DNA from: Paraburkholderia monticola
GTDB taxonomy: Bacteria > Pseudomonadota > Gammaproteobacteria > Burkholderiales > Burkholderiaceae
DNA length: 64,000 nucleotides
Assembly: GCF_001580545.1 (NCBI RefSeq)
Contig: NZ_LRBG01000031.1
Coordinates: 124,001-188,000, forward strand
Direction: 5' to 3'
Below are positions 1-7,964 of this stretch, piece by piece. The number at the start of each line of letters is the position of its first letter. The first letter of the stretch is position 1. The position numbers and the translations under genes are program-made. Below the pieces are notes generated by a model. That model was given only the letters and a program-made list of their open reading frames with translations, had not been told where the DNA came from and did no database searches.

Positions 1-518
1 AAGCGCATGACGTCGACCATGCGAAATCCCTGGGCGCGATAGAAGGCGACCAGGTGCGCTGCCGGATACGGTGTGTCGAGGGCGAGCTCCGTGTAGCCGC
101 GCGTCGCCGCCCAGTGTTCGGCGAACGCCAGCAGGGATTTGCCGATGCCGTGGTTCTGCCATGACGGATCGATAGCCAACTGACGGATCGTGGCGACATC
201 GCCGCGATGGTAGTGCTCGCAGGCCGATTCGCGATCTCGCGTATAGAGCGTCACGGTGCCGACGATATGGCCGTCGTTGACCACGATGAAGCAGTCGCCC
301 GCTTGCGCTCTGCGCTTCGTCACGCTCACATCCTGATCCACGCAAGTGCAATTGAGCCCCATCGCGCCGAGGCGCTCGAACGCGCGATGCAGCATCGTCG
401 TGAGCTGCTCGTACGAGTCGCGCGACGGGTCGAAGCGTCTGAGCACCACATCGCGAACGCCGCGTTTGAGATGCGTGAGGGATAGGGGTTTTGCGCTCGT
501 TGCAGGTGGCCTCGACAA
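1..518 (-). CDS. GNAT-family N-acetyltransferase, 3' end outside window
   Basis: Predicted acetyl-CoA-dependent N-acetyltransferase of unknown substrate. Reading the complement gives a GNAT fold: the strand FIVVNDGHIVGTVTLY is followed by the acetyl-CoA loop region QLAIDPSWQNHGIGKSLL (motif A, Q/R-x-x-G-x-G/A type), then AFYRAQGFRMV (motif B). No ATG is in frame near the N terminus. The likeliest start is TTG at 518, five bases after a GGAGAG ribosome binding site; GTG at 530 is the alternative. The C terminus runs off the window, but the visible part already covers nearly the whole domain. It is divergent from nothing obvious; the next gene leftward is not visible. The family call is firm, the substrate unknown. 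Confidence 0.85.
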   Translation of the reverse strand, partial: MSRPPATSAKPLSLTHLKRGVRDVVLRRFDPSRDSYEQLTTMLHRAFERLGAMGLNCTCVDQDVSVTKRRAQAGDCFIVVNDGHIVGTVTLYTRDRESACEHYHRGDVATIRQLAIDPSWQNHGIGKSLLAFAEHWAATRGYTELALDTPYPAAHLVAFYRAQGFRMVDVMR

Positions 519-646
519 GACATCTCTCCACACTTCCTGATTTATTCGCAGTGTAGAGACGGCCTCTGCGTGCCACAAGAAAAAATGTCGTAAAGACTGT
601 CGAGGCGCCACCTCTACATCTTCTATCTGCTCGCCGCCCTCTGGAT

Positions 647-1342
647 TTACAGCCTTTTCATTCCAGCCGGCCGGTCACGCAGCAGCAGGGGCATCAAACG
701 CCGGTTGGCTGTTTGCGCCGCCCACTCGCAATACGCGGCGCTGCCGAGTACCCAGCCATTGAGCGTCGACTGAATCAGGTGATCGACCTCGGATTCGTCG
801 AGAGGCTGTGCGCCCAGCGCGCGATAAGCCTGGTGACGCGCGAGCGGTGTATCGCCGAGTGCCCGGTAGAGTGGATGGTCCTTGATGAAGCTATCGACAC
901 GCAGCCCGACGTGGTGCGTGTAACTCGACCACGGGTAATTTCCCGGCTCGGCGACGAGGTGCTTGCGCACCGGCGCATGATCGATGACCTGACTCGCAAG
1001 CAGACAATACCGATCGGGCTCGATCACCGTTGCCCGGTACTCGCCACGCCACACCGTACCGCGACGTCCGTGGCGGCGGTTGAAGGTCTCGACATAGCGA
1101 CGCCCGACCGCCTGCATCGCCATTGCCACGCTCGACTCGTAGGCAGGCGTGACGAGCAACTGGACCGCGTCAGGCATCAGCACCCACGCGTGGACGGCCA
1201 GATCGGCGACGCGCGCGGCGTCCGCCAGGCAGGCGAGGAAGTATAGATAGTCGCCTTCATCGAGGAAGGCGGGCCCCTTGAGCCCGTGCAAAATTACGTG
1301 CTGCGGTTGTTCCGGAACGTAGTGCCGTGCAAGCCTTGTCAT
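647..1342 (-). CDS. RAYT / IS200-like (Y1_Tnp) transposase homologue lacking HUH histidines
   Basis: A 231-residue relative of REP-associated tyrosine transposases. The start at 1342 gives the family N terminus (MTRLARHYVPEQPQHVILHG); a longer reading to 1447 lacks homology and would cover the promoter. The Y1 core is recognisable: HAWVLMPDAVQLLVTP at residues 51-66 and RRYVETFNRRHGRRGTVWRG at 81-100, with the expected catalytic tyrosine near Y83. In active relatives the first segment reads NHVHLL; here it is DAVQLL, so both metal-binding histidines are absent (A59, Q61). The C-terminal NGWVLGSAAY segment is also typical of the family. It is therefore probably a nuclease-dead, perhaps DNA-binding, domesticated copy. 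No flanking inverted or REP array is evident, only a hairpin upstream at 1460-1489. Confidence 0.85.
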   Translation of the reverse strand: MTRLARHYVPEQPQHVILHGLKGPAFLDEGDYLYFLACLADAARVADLAVHAWVLMPDAVQLLVTPAYESSVAMAMQAVGRRYVETFNRRHGRRGTVWRGEYRATVIEPDRYCLLASQVIDHAPVRKHLVAEPGNYPWSSYTHHVGLRVDSFIKDHPLYRALGDTPLARHQAYRALGAQPLDESEVDHLIQSTLNGWVLGSAAYCEWAAQTANRRLMPLLLRDRPAGMKRL

Positions 1343-1459
1343 GCTGAATTGACCGGAAATCCTGGGTGAGAACGCGACCCGACAGGTATCGGACTCGCGA
1401 CGATTTATAACGCGGGTATAGGAAGAAATTCTATCGATCACGCGCATACGTTTGCGTCG

Positions 1460-1489
1460 CGAAAAGGCCTTTTTTCTGGCCTCTTTTCG
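1460..1489. repeat. Imperfect hairpin upstream of the RAYT-like gene
   Basis: CGAAAAGGCC at 1460-1469 pairs with GGCC-tc-TTTTCG at 1478-1489, leaving a two-base bulge and an eight-base T-rich loop. It lies about 120 bases upstream of the RAYT-like start. It may be a REP-like hairpin or a transcription terminator-type structure; only the pairing is seen. Confidence 0.5.
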
Positions 1490-1524
1490 ATGATTTGACG
1501 ATCGCTAACAACGTCTTTTCTGGC

Positions 1525-1562
1525 CCCGCTGAATAACGGCGCCACACGGTCACGTCAGCGGG
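1525..1562. repeat. Perfect 8-bp inverted repeat CCCGCTGA / TCAGCGGG
   Basis: CCCGCTGA at 1525-1532 and TCAGCGGG at 1555-1562 are exact reverse complements separated by 22 bases. They lie about 100 bases upstream of the unknown gene at 1661. It could be an operator or hairpin; no function is shown. Confidence 0.5.
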
Positions 1563-1660
1563 AAACTGGTGCCATATCGAGCGGTGGTTCAATCAGTGAC
1601 TACGCTCTCCCGCCCTGCGCCTTAAAATGGGCTGATCGAGTTACGCACGGATATATCTAG

Positions 1661-2203
1661 ATGAAAGACGCTTTCGAACGACGCGCGTTGCTGTTGCACC
1701 TCGGCGACGCGCTGCAAGCAATGGCTGCGGCGCTCGCCGCCAACGTCACGCACGTCACGGTGCGCGATCTGATCAATGCCGACACACAGCTCGGCTCCTA
1801 TGCATGGCTTGTCGCCGTATCACCGGACATGAGTGCTGCGGACTTCGCGAAACGCGTAAGCGCGTCGTTTGCCGCATGGCCCGCGCAATTACTGGAAGAG
1901 AAGGTCGACTATGCGCAACTGGCGCTCGTCGTGCGCGGCAATCTGTTCGCGGACGACCCAACGGGCTGGCAAGCGTATGTCGACGCGCTAAAGCGCGAGG
2001 TGCAATGGTTCGGCGATGCATTGCCCATCGTTTCGGCGACGACCGCGCAACCGCATGAATCGGCCGACGAGGACACACTCACGGCGGAGGTCTCCCGCAC
2101 CGCCGAAGTGGAACGCGCCGAACCGGCGGGCGAAGAGCAACGGGAGAGTGTCGAGAGCAACGGACGTATCTATCCGTCGTGGCCGTGGAAGCCTGGCATG
2201 TGA
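1661..2203 (+). CDS. Conserved-type hypothetical protein, 180 aa
   Basis: Function not recognised. The protein is soluble, with no signal peptide or membrane segment. Residues 1-125 are well-structured in composition (MKDAFERRALLLHLGDALQAM, then LGSYAWLVAVSPDMSAADF and DPTGWQAYVDALKREVQWFG), and residues 126-170 form an acidic, Glu/Ala-rich tail that is probably disordered. It ends in an aromatic, proline-rich cap (YPSWPWKPGM). The frame shows strong third-position G/C throughout, supporting real coding. It converges on the ABC permease gene at 2226, sharing a hairpin between the two stop codons. Confidence 0.75.
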   Translation: MKDAFERRALLLHLGDALQAMAAALAANVTHVTVRDLINADTQLGSYAWLVAVSPDMSAADFAKRVSASFAAWPAQLLEEKVDYAQLALVVRGNLFADDPTGWQAYVDALKREVQWFGDALPIVSATTAQPHESADEDTLTAEVSRTAEVERAEPAGEEQRESVESNGRIYPSWPWKPGM

Positions 2204-2229
2204 GTTCCTCGCGCGAGCGAGGCGCTCAC
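2200..2229. terminator. Hairpin at the convergent gene ends
   Basis: CCTCGC (2207-2212) and GCGAGG (2217-2222) form a perfect stem around a GCGA loop, extended by outer arms GTGAG (2200-2204) and CTCAC (2225-2229). It overlaps both stop codons of the convergent genes. There is no T tract, so intrinsic termination is inferred from position and stem strength only. Confidence 0.5.
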
Positions 2230-3053
2230 GCAAAAGCCTGGCTGGCCGCCGCAGCGCGCTTGCGCAGCCAGGTCATGCACGCGAACAGCGCGATGGCGAA
2301 AATCATCAGCAGTGTCGCGACCGCCAGAATCGAAGGGTTGATCGAATCGCGAATGCCACTCCACATCTGGCGCGGCACCGTGCGCTGATCGGGGCCCCCG
2401 ATGAAAAGAATCACGATTACCTCATCGAACGACGTGGCGAACGCGAACACGGCGCCCGTTGCGACCGCGGGCGTGATCAGCGGCAACGTCACGCGCCGGA
2501 ACGCGATCCACGGCGGCGCGCCCAGTCCCGCCGCCGCGCGTAACAGCGATTGATCGAACGACAGCAGCGACGCGGTGACCGTGATCACCACGAACGGCGT
2601 GCCGAGCGCCGCGTGCGCGAGCACGACGCCGAGGTACGAATTGACGAGTCCGAGCGGCGCAAACACCAGATAGAAGCCTGCTGCCACGACCACGATCGGC
2701 ACGATCATCGGCGACACGATGATGGGCATCACGATCGAGCGGAACGGAAACTGCGACCGGCTCAAGCCGAGTGCCGCGAGCGTGCCCAGAACGGTCGCGA
2801 TCAGCGTGGCCGCCGCGCCGATGCCGATACTGTTCGCGAAGGCCCGTTGCCAGTCCGCCGAGCCGAGTGCCTGAGCGTACCAGCGCAGCGAGAACCCCTG
2901 CATCGGATACGAAAAGAACGAACCGGAATTGAACGACAGCGGCACGATCGCAAGAATCGGCGCGACGAGGAAGAAGAACACGATCGCGCAATGCACGCGC
3001 AATCCCGCGCCTGCGATGCGTTCGGAAAGAAGCCGGGTGCGCCCGTCTTTCAT
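2226..3053 (-). CDS. ABC transporter permease, PotC-like
   Basis: Inner-membrane permease of a polyamine/opine/2-aminoethylphosphonate-type importer, 275 aa. It has about six hydrophobic helices and the permease EAA loop, seen as LLRAAAGLGAPPWIAFRRVTLP around residues 170-190, which docks on the ATPase. It is the last gene of the operon running Rieske oxygenase, ATPase, binding protein, first permease, this gene. It starts 25 bases after the first permease stop, with AGGAGG upstream. It pairs with the PotB-like permease to form the channel. Substrate cannot be read from sequence; the neighbouring Rieske oxygenase suggests an oxidisable, probably nitrogen-containing, small molecule. Confidence 0.9.
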   Translation of the reverse strand: MKDGRTRLLSERIAGAGLRVHCAIVFFFLVAPILAIVPLSFNSGSFFSYPMQGFSLRWYAQALGSADWQRAFANSIGIGAAATLIATVLGTLAALGLSRSQFPFRSIVMPIIVSPMIVPIVVVAAGFYLVFAPLGLVNSYLGVVLAHAALGTPFVVITVTASLLSFDQSLLRAAAGLGAPPWIAFRRVTLPLITPAVATGAVFAFATSFDEVIVILFIGGPDQRTVPRQMWSGIRDSINPSILAVATLLMIFAIALFACMTWLRKRAAAASQAFA

Positions 3054-3078
3054 GGGGATGCGCCTCCTGATGACAGTC

Positions 3079-4335
3079 TCAACCGAAGCGCAGGCGGTCG
3101 ATGCCGACCAGCCGGTTGAAGATGAAATAGAACACCGCGGTGAACGCCACGAGATAGAGCGACAGCGCGCCCGCGAGTCCCCAGTTCAATTGTTCGTTGG
3201 TCTGCGAGGCGATCAGTTGGCTGATCATTTCGTCGCCGGCACCGCCGAGCAGCGCCGGCGTGATGTAGTAGCCGAGCGCGAGCACGAACACGAGAAAACA
3301 GCCCGCGCCGACGCCTGGCAGCGTCTGCGGAATATAGACGCGGACGAACGCGACGGCCGGATGGGCGCCGAGCGACTGCGCCGCGCGCATGTACGAAGGC
3401 GATACGTTTTTCATCACCGAGTAGATCGCGAGGATCATGTACGGCAACAGAATGTGCGTCATGCCGATCAGCACGCCGGTGCGGTTGAAGATGAGCGGCA
3501 CCGGATGGCTGACGAGCCCGACACTCATCAGCAAGCTGTTGATCACGCCGCCCGGTTGCAGCAGCACGTACCACGCGGTGGTGCGCACGAGCAGCGAGGT
3601 CCAGAACGGCACGATCACGAACAGCATCAGGCGGCTGCTTTGCTTGTCCGGCAACGTCGCCAGCAGATAGGCCACCGGATAGCCGAACAGCAGGCACAGC
3701 ACCGTCACCGTCGCGCCAATCGCCACGGTGCGCAGGAACGCCGCGCGATAGACGGCACTATCGGCCGGCACCGGTGCAATCGAGCCGTCCGGCGCGATCG
3801 TTGCGTCGACGGCATTCAGCAGGTAATCGGGGGTGGGCGAGAGGGAGGCCCGTTGCAGCAGCCGCCATGTCTGCGGGTCGTTCCAGCGCGCGTCGAGATC
3901 CACTAGCGCGGGCTTCCATTGCGCAGGTGTCTGCGAGCGGGCGGCGCGCGCGGTCTTGAACAGCAGGCTGCGAAATTCCGGCTGGGAGAAGTTCATGCGT
4001 CGCGCGATATTGCCGAGATCGCCGGACTCGGCCGCGTCCTTCAGATCATGCGCGAGCGCGGCAAAGACGGGTTCGTCCGGCACGCCCGCACCGTTCCACG
4101 AGGCGAGCGCCGCGGTGAGTTGCGGCATGCCGTGGCGAACTTCGGGATTCTGCACGCTGCGGGAAAGCAGACTGGCGATCGGTCCGACGAACGTGGCAAG
4201 CAGGAACACGAGGAGCGGCACCGCGAGCAGCAGTGCACGCAGCGCCGCCTTGCGGCGCACCGCCCGGAACGCGGCGCGGTCCACGTTGGGCGTGCCGCGG
4301 CCGAGTGGGGCGGTGGATGGAAGCGGCGTGTTCAT
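3079..4335 (-). CDS. ABC transporter permease, PotB-like, with large periplasmic insert
   Basis: First permease subunit of the importer, 418 aa. A hydrophobic helix at about residues 32-54 is followed by a soluble periplasmic segment of about 140 residues (to about 200). Then come five further helices and the EAA loop (YMRAAQSLGAHPAVAFVRVYIPQ, residues about 330-352). PotB proteins are usually near 280-300 aa, so the insert between the first two helices is an enlargement, seen in a subset of polyamine/opine-type systems. It lies between the binding protein and the second permease, same strand, short spacers. Possible role of the insert: contact with the binding protein (inference). Confidence 0.9.
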   Translation of the reverse strand: MNTPLPSTAPLGRGTPNVDRAAFRAVRRKAALRALLLAVPLLVFLLATFVGPIASLLSRSVQNPEVRHGMPQLTAALASWNGAGVPDEPVFAALAHDLKDAAESGDLGNIARRMNFSQPEFRSLLFKTARAARSQTPAQWKPALVDLDARWNDPQTWRLLQRASLSPTPDYLLNAVDATIAPDGSIAPVPADSAVYRAAFLRTVAIGATVTVLCLLFGYPVAYLLATLPDKQSSRLMLFVIVPFWTSLLVRTTAWYVLLQPGGVINSLLMSVGLVSHPVPLIFNRTGVLIGMTHILLPYMILAIYSVMKNVSPSYMRAAQSLGAHPAVAFVRVYIPQTLPGVGAGCFLVFVLALGYYITPALLGGAGDEMISQLIASQTNEQLNWGLAGALSLYLVAFTAVFYFIFNRLVGIDRLRFG

Positions 4336-4377
4336 CGGCGCGCGAGGCTCCTCGTGAGGTGGGGATCGAGCTTGGTG

Positions 4378-5433
4378 TTACTGCGCCAGCCAGTTCTGGA
4401 AGCGCTTGTTGATCGCATCCGAATTGTCGGCCCAGAATTGCGCGTTGATCTGCACCGGACGCTTGAAGTTTTCCGGCGCGGTCGGCAGGTCGTTCAGCCG
4501 TGTCTTGTCGATCAGCGGAATCGCGTTCTTGCGCGGCGGCGCGTACGCAATGTATTTCGACAGGTCGGCATAAGCCTGCGGTGTCGAGGCGGACACGATG
4601 AACTTCGTCGCCGCGTCGGCGTGCTTCGCGTCTTTGACGACCGCCCACCACTCGTAGTCGTACACCTGCGCGTCCCACACGACCTTGAACGGCTTCTTGT
4701 CCTTGTGAACCGCGTCGTCGATCCGGCCGTTATAGGCCTGCGTCATCACGACGGCGCCATCGGCGAGCAACTGCGGCGCCTGCGCGCCCGCTTCCCACCA
4801 GACGATGCTCGACTTGATCGTATCGAGCTTCTTGAACGCGCGATCGACACCCGCAGGCGTGGCGAGCACTTTATAGACATCCTTTGGCGCGACGCCGTCG
4901 GCGATCAGCGCCCACTCCATGGCCACCTTCGGCGACTTGCGCATGCCGCGCTTGCCCGGATATTTCTTCAGATCGAAGAAGTCGTTGATCGTGGTCGGCG
5001 CACTCGTGAGCTTCGTCGTGTCGTACGCATAGACGGTCGACCAGACCATCGCGGCGACCGCGCAATCGCTGATCGAGCCGGGCAGGAAATCGCTGGTGTC
5101 GCCGAGCGACTTCCGGTCGAATTTGGCGAGCAGGCCTTCGTCGCAAGCGTTGATGGCGTCGTTGGTCTCGAGGTCGATCAGATCCCACGTCGGATTCTTC
5201 GCCTGTTCCATCGCCTGGAGCTTGGCAAGACCGCCGTCGTACGACTCGGTGGCGAACTGATTGCCGGTCTTGGCGGTGAACGGCACGAACCACGCCTGTT
5301 TAGCGGCGTTTTCATAGGCGCCGCCGAACGTGACGACCGAAATCGTATCGGCCGCGTGAGCCGTGGCTGCCGCGAGGAGGCCGAGCGCGCAAGCAGCGGT
5401 GGCGACCCGGAACACAGAACGGTTGTTTTTCAT
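4378..5433 (-). CDS. Periplasmic solute-binding protein, PotD-like
   Basis: Extracellular binding protein of the importer, 351 aa. A Sec signal peptide covers about residues 1-27 (basic MKNNR, hydrophobic core, cleavage after AHA). The mature protein starts with TISVVTFGGAYENAAK, typical of the spermidine/putrescine-opine class; aromatic residues such as YDYEWWAVV are consistent with binding a cationic or zwitterionic amine. An AGGAGT site lies upstream, inside the spacer of the overlapping ATPase stop region (two-base gap to the ATPase stop at 5436). Ligand identity is not deducible; the same family binds polyamines, mannopine-like opines and related compounds. Confidence 0.9.
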   Translation of the reverse strand: MKNNRSVFRVATAACALGLLAAATAHAADTISVVTFGGAYENAAKQAWFVPFTAKTGNQFATESYDGGLAKLQAMEQAKNPTWDLIDLETNDAINACDEGLLAKFDRKSLGDTSDFLPGSISDCAVAAMVWSTVYAYDTTKLTSAPTTINDFFDLKKYPGKRGMRKSPKVAMEWALIADGVAPKDVYKVLATPAGVDRAFKKLDTIKSSIVWWEAGAQAPQLLADGAVVMTQAYNGRIDDAVHKDKKPFKVVWDAQVYDYEWWAVVKDAKHADAATKFIVSASTPQAYADLSKYIAYAPPRKNAIPLIDKTRLNDLPTAPENFKRPVQINAQFWADNSDAINKRFQNWLAQ

Positions 5434-5435
5434 GT

Positions 5436-6686
5436 CTAGTTGACTCCTGCGATGAGTGGCGAAGCGGACGGTGAAGACGAGGAAGTGGAACGGCTTGCAT
5501 CATCGGGTGACGCGGCGGCGCGCGCGGCGGCGGTGGCAGGCAGGACCTTGCAGTCGTCGCGCCGCCATACGACGGTGGTCTGACTGCCGAGCTCGGGCAG
5601 GTCCCGATGCTGCGTATTCGGTACTTTGACCACGACGGTTTCACCGTGACCCAGCTTCAGGTGCACGCGGTGATGGTCGCCGCAGTAGACGAGTTCCTGC
5701 ACGAGTCCTTGCACGAGGTTCATGTTCTGTTGCGCGGCCTGTGCGACGCTGTCCGCCGTCGCGGCGATGTGCGCGCGTTCGGGGCGCAGCGCGAGCATCG
5801 CGGTATCGCCGTTGCCCAGACCGCTGCCCGCGCGGCCGTGCACGACGCTGCCGTCGGTCAGCTGCAGTGCGGCCCAGTCGGCATCGTTCGAGGTGACGCG
5901 GCCCGTCAGGCCGTTGTTCTCGCCGACGAAGTTCGCGACGAACGCATTCGCCGCGTTTTCATAGAGTTCGGTCGGCGTGGCGGCTTGCTGGATGCGGCCA
6001 TCGGAAAACACCGCGACGCGGTCCGACATCGTCAGCGCTTCGTTCTGGTCGTGCGTGACGTAGACGATCGTCAGCGACAGATCGCGGTGAAGACGCATGA
6101 TTTCGTATTGCATCGTCTCGCGCAGACGTTTGTCGAGCGCGCCGAGCGGCTCGTCCATCAGCACCACGCTCGGCTCGAACACCAGCGCGCGCGCCAGCGC
6201 AACCCGCTGCTGCTGGCCGCCCGACAGTTGCGCCGGCCGGCGACCCGCGAGATGCGCGAGTTCCACCATCTCGAGCGCGCGCAGCGTGCGGGCCTTCTGT
6301 TCGCTGCGGCTCACCTTGCGCACCGAGAGCGGAAAGGCGACGTTCTCGGCGATCGTCATGTGCGGGAACAGCGCGTAGTTCTGAAACACCATGCCGATGT
6401 CGCGCTGATGCGGCGGCTTGTCGTCGAGGCGTTTGCCCGCGAGCCGGATTTCCCCGCGGGTGGGCGATTCGAAGCCGGCGAGCATCATCAGCGTGGTGGT
6501 CTTGCCGGAGCCCGACGGCCCGAGCAGCGAGACGAACTCGCCGCGGGCGACGTCGAGGTCGAGCCCTTCGACCACGCTGTGCATGCCGTCGTATGACTTG
6601 CTGACGCCCGCGAAAGAGATGAACGATTGATCAGGCATAGGAGTGTCGGCGATAGGTCGGCTGGTCGTGCGCGGCATCGATGTCAT
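5436..6686 (-). CDS. ABC transporter ATPase, PotA-like
   Basis: Energy-coupling ATPase of the importer, 416 aa. Walker A GPSGSGKTT at about residues 56-64, signature LSGGQQQRVALARAL, Walker B VVLMDEP, H-loop VYVTHDQNEAL, and a C-terminal TOBE regulatory domain (about residues 300-380). The Ala/Ser-rich tail is non-conserved. ATG at 6686 overlaps the Rieske stop as ATGA (6683-6686), implying translational coupling; ATG at 6638 is an alternative that begins nearer to the domain (MPDQSFISF) but lacks a ribosome binding site. The long open frame reaching 7238 is only read-through within the Rieske gene. Confidence 0.93.
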   Translation of the reverse strand: MTSMPRTTSRPIADTPMPDQSFISFAGVSKSYDGMHSVVEGLDLDVARGEFVSLLGPSGSGKTTTLMMLAGFESPTRGEIRLAGKRLDDKPPHQRDIGMVFQNYALFPHMTIAENVAFPLSVRKVSRSEQKARTLRALEMVELAHLAGRRPAQLSGGQQQRVALARALVFEPSVVLMDEPLGALDKRLRETMQYEIMRLHRDLSLTIVYVTHDQNEALTMSDRVAVFSDGRIQQAATPTELYENAANAFVANFVGENNGLTGRVTSNDADWAALQLTDGSVVHGRAGSGLGNGDTAMLALRPERAHIAATADSVAQAAQQNMNLVQGLVQELVYCGDHHRVHLKLGHGETVVVKVPNTQHRDLPELGSQTTVVWRRDDCKVLPATAAARAAASPDDASRSTSSSSPSASPLIAGVN

Positions 6687-7834
6687 GCCGCACCGATGCG
6701 GTGCGCGAGATAGCGCGCGAAATCGTAATTGGGCCGCTCGAGGTGGCTCAGGTGGCCGGGCTTCGCGAGCGGTGCGTGCACGCCCCGAAACACCGCCTCG
6801 ACGCCGCGCCGGTCTTCGGCATTGACCTCGTCGAGCAGCGCCTTGAGCGTGCCCATGTACTCGGCGGCCTTGGGGTCGTCGATGAACTCCGGCGCGAGCC
6901 CGCCGCCGAAGCGGATGTGCACGCGGCCGACGCCTTGCGGTTGCAGGATCAGGTACCAGAAGTAGCCGGGCGTGAGCGTGACGAGGTGCGTCGGGTAGAT
7001 CGCGAGCAGCGCGGTGGTCCGCCGCCAGTGTCCTTCGAGCCGGGTGTTGGCGGGGTGCGCGTTGCCGATCGGCAGCGTCGCTTCCTTGGTGATCCAGTGA
7101 TAGTTGAACGCGGGCAGTCCCGGCGGACACTCCATTTCCTCGAGCTTCGAATGCGGCCCTACCGTCGCGCGATGCAGCATCGGCAGGTGGTAGCTCTCCA
7201 TGAAGTTCTCCGCGAGGATCTTCCAGTTGGTATCCCACACGTGCTCTTCATGAAACGTCTCGATGTAGTCGGTCATCCCGTATGGCTCGATCAACGACGT
7301 GAGTCCGGCCAGTTGCGTCGCCACCGACGGCGCATGGTCGTTGAGCGTCACGTAGATCCAGCCTTGCCAGGTCTCGCAGCGCACCGCGGGCAGTGCGTAT
7401 TGGTCCTTGCAGAAGCCGGACTGACGCTCCATCAGCGGCGCACCGGCCAGCTTGCCGTCGAGCGAGTAATTCCACGCGTGATACGGGCAAACGATGCGGC
7501 GCACGTTGCCGCGTCCCTCGAGTAATACCGACATGCGGTGCAGGCAAACGTTGGAGAACGCACGCAATTCGCCGCCTGGTTCACGCAGTACCACGACAGG
7601 CTGGTCGGCGATTTGCGCCGTCAGATAGTCGCCGGTTTGCGCGAGCGCGCTCGCGCGGCCCACGCAGAGCCATTCGTTGCGGAACACGTCGCGCTGTTCA
7701 AGCGCCAGAAACGCCTCCGACGTGTAGACCCCGGGCGGCATCGAACGTGCGTCCCCGAACGGGCGCTCGCAGTTTGCGCGTAGTGCCCGGACCAGGTCGG
7801 ATCCGGCTTCTGTCGAGATCGAAAGAGCTGCCAT
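6683..7834 (-). CDS. Rieske non-heme iron oxygenase, alpha subunit
   Basis: Terminal oxygenase component, 383 aa. The Rieske [2Fe-2S] ligands are C97, H99, C116 and H119 (CLH ... CPYH). The mononuclear iron site follows in NWKILAENFMESYHLPMLH, with H216 and H221 and bridging N210/E213. Members hydroxylate or demethylate aromatic, carnitine-like or quaternary-amine substrates using electrons from a partner reductase. No reductase gene is adjacent. It is the first gene of an operon with a complete ABC importer, translationally coupled to the ATPase, so the imported compound is probably its substrate (inference). A LysR-type palindrome lies 90 bases upstream at 7924-7944. Confidence 0.93.
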   Translation of the reverse strand: MAALSISTEAGSDLVRALRANCERPFGDARSMPPGVYTSEAFLALEQRDVFRNEWLCVGRASALAQTGDYLTAQIADQPVVVLREPGGELRAFSNVCLHRMSVLLEGRGNVRRIVCPYHAWNYSLDGKLAGAPLMERQSGFCKDQYALPAVRCETWQGWIYVTLNDHAPSVATQLAGLTSLIEPYGMTDYIETFHEEHVWDTNWKILAENFMESYHLPMLHRATVGPHSKLEEMECPPGLPAFNYHWITKEATLPIGNAHPANTRLEGHWRRTTALLAIYPTHLVTLTPGYFWYLILQPQGVGRVHIRFGGGLAPEFIDDPKAAEYMGTLKALLDEVNAEDRRGVEAVFRGVHAPLAKPGHLSHLERPNYDFARYLAHRIGAA

Positions 7835-7923
7835 GAGGCCTCCGGTCGGCTCAGCGTCTACATTGCGATGAATACCAATCTAACAATCCAAATTTCTAGT
7901 CAAAATACTGTTTTTCGATGCAT

Positions 7924-7944
7924 TGCATAGGCAAATACAATGCA
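7924..7944. promoter_or_regulatory. Predicted LysR operator, site 1 (TGCAT-N11-ATGCA)
   Basis: A perfect 5-bp palindrome with 11-base spacing and the internal pattern TGCATAGG...CAATGCA. It has the T-N11-A geometry of LysR-type binding sites and sits upstream of the Rieske-transporter operon. It matches site 2 at 8941-8961 in 18 of 21 positions. Confidence 0.7.
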
Positions 7945-7964
7945 GGCCCGCTGACGGCTATTGG

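Noticed and set aside
3919..5439. 506-aa rightward open frame
   Set aside because: Antisense to the permease and binding-protein genes; Arg-rich, no family signature, explained by high G+C.
5436..7238. 600-aa fusion frame of Rieske region and ATPase
   Set aside because: The N-terminal part is an alternative frame of the Rieske gene; the ATPase starts at the ATGA overlap.
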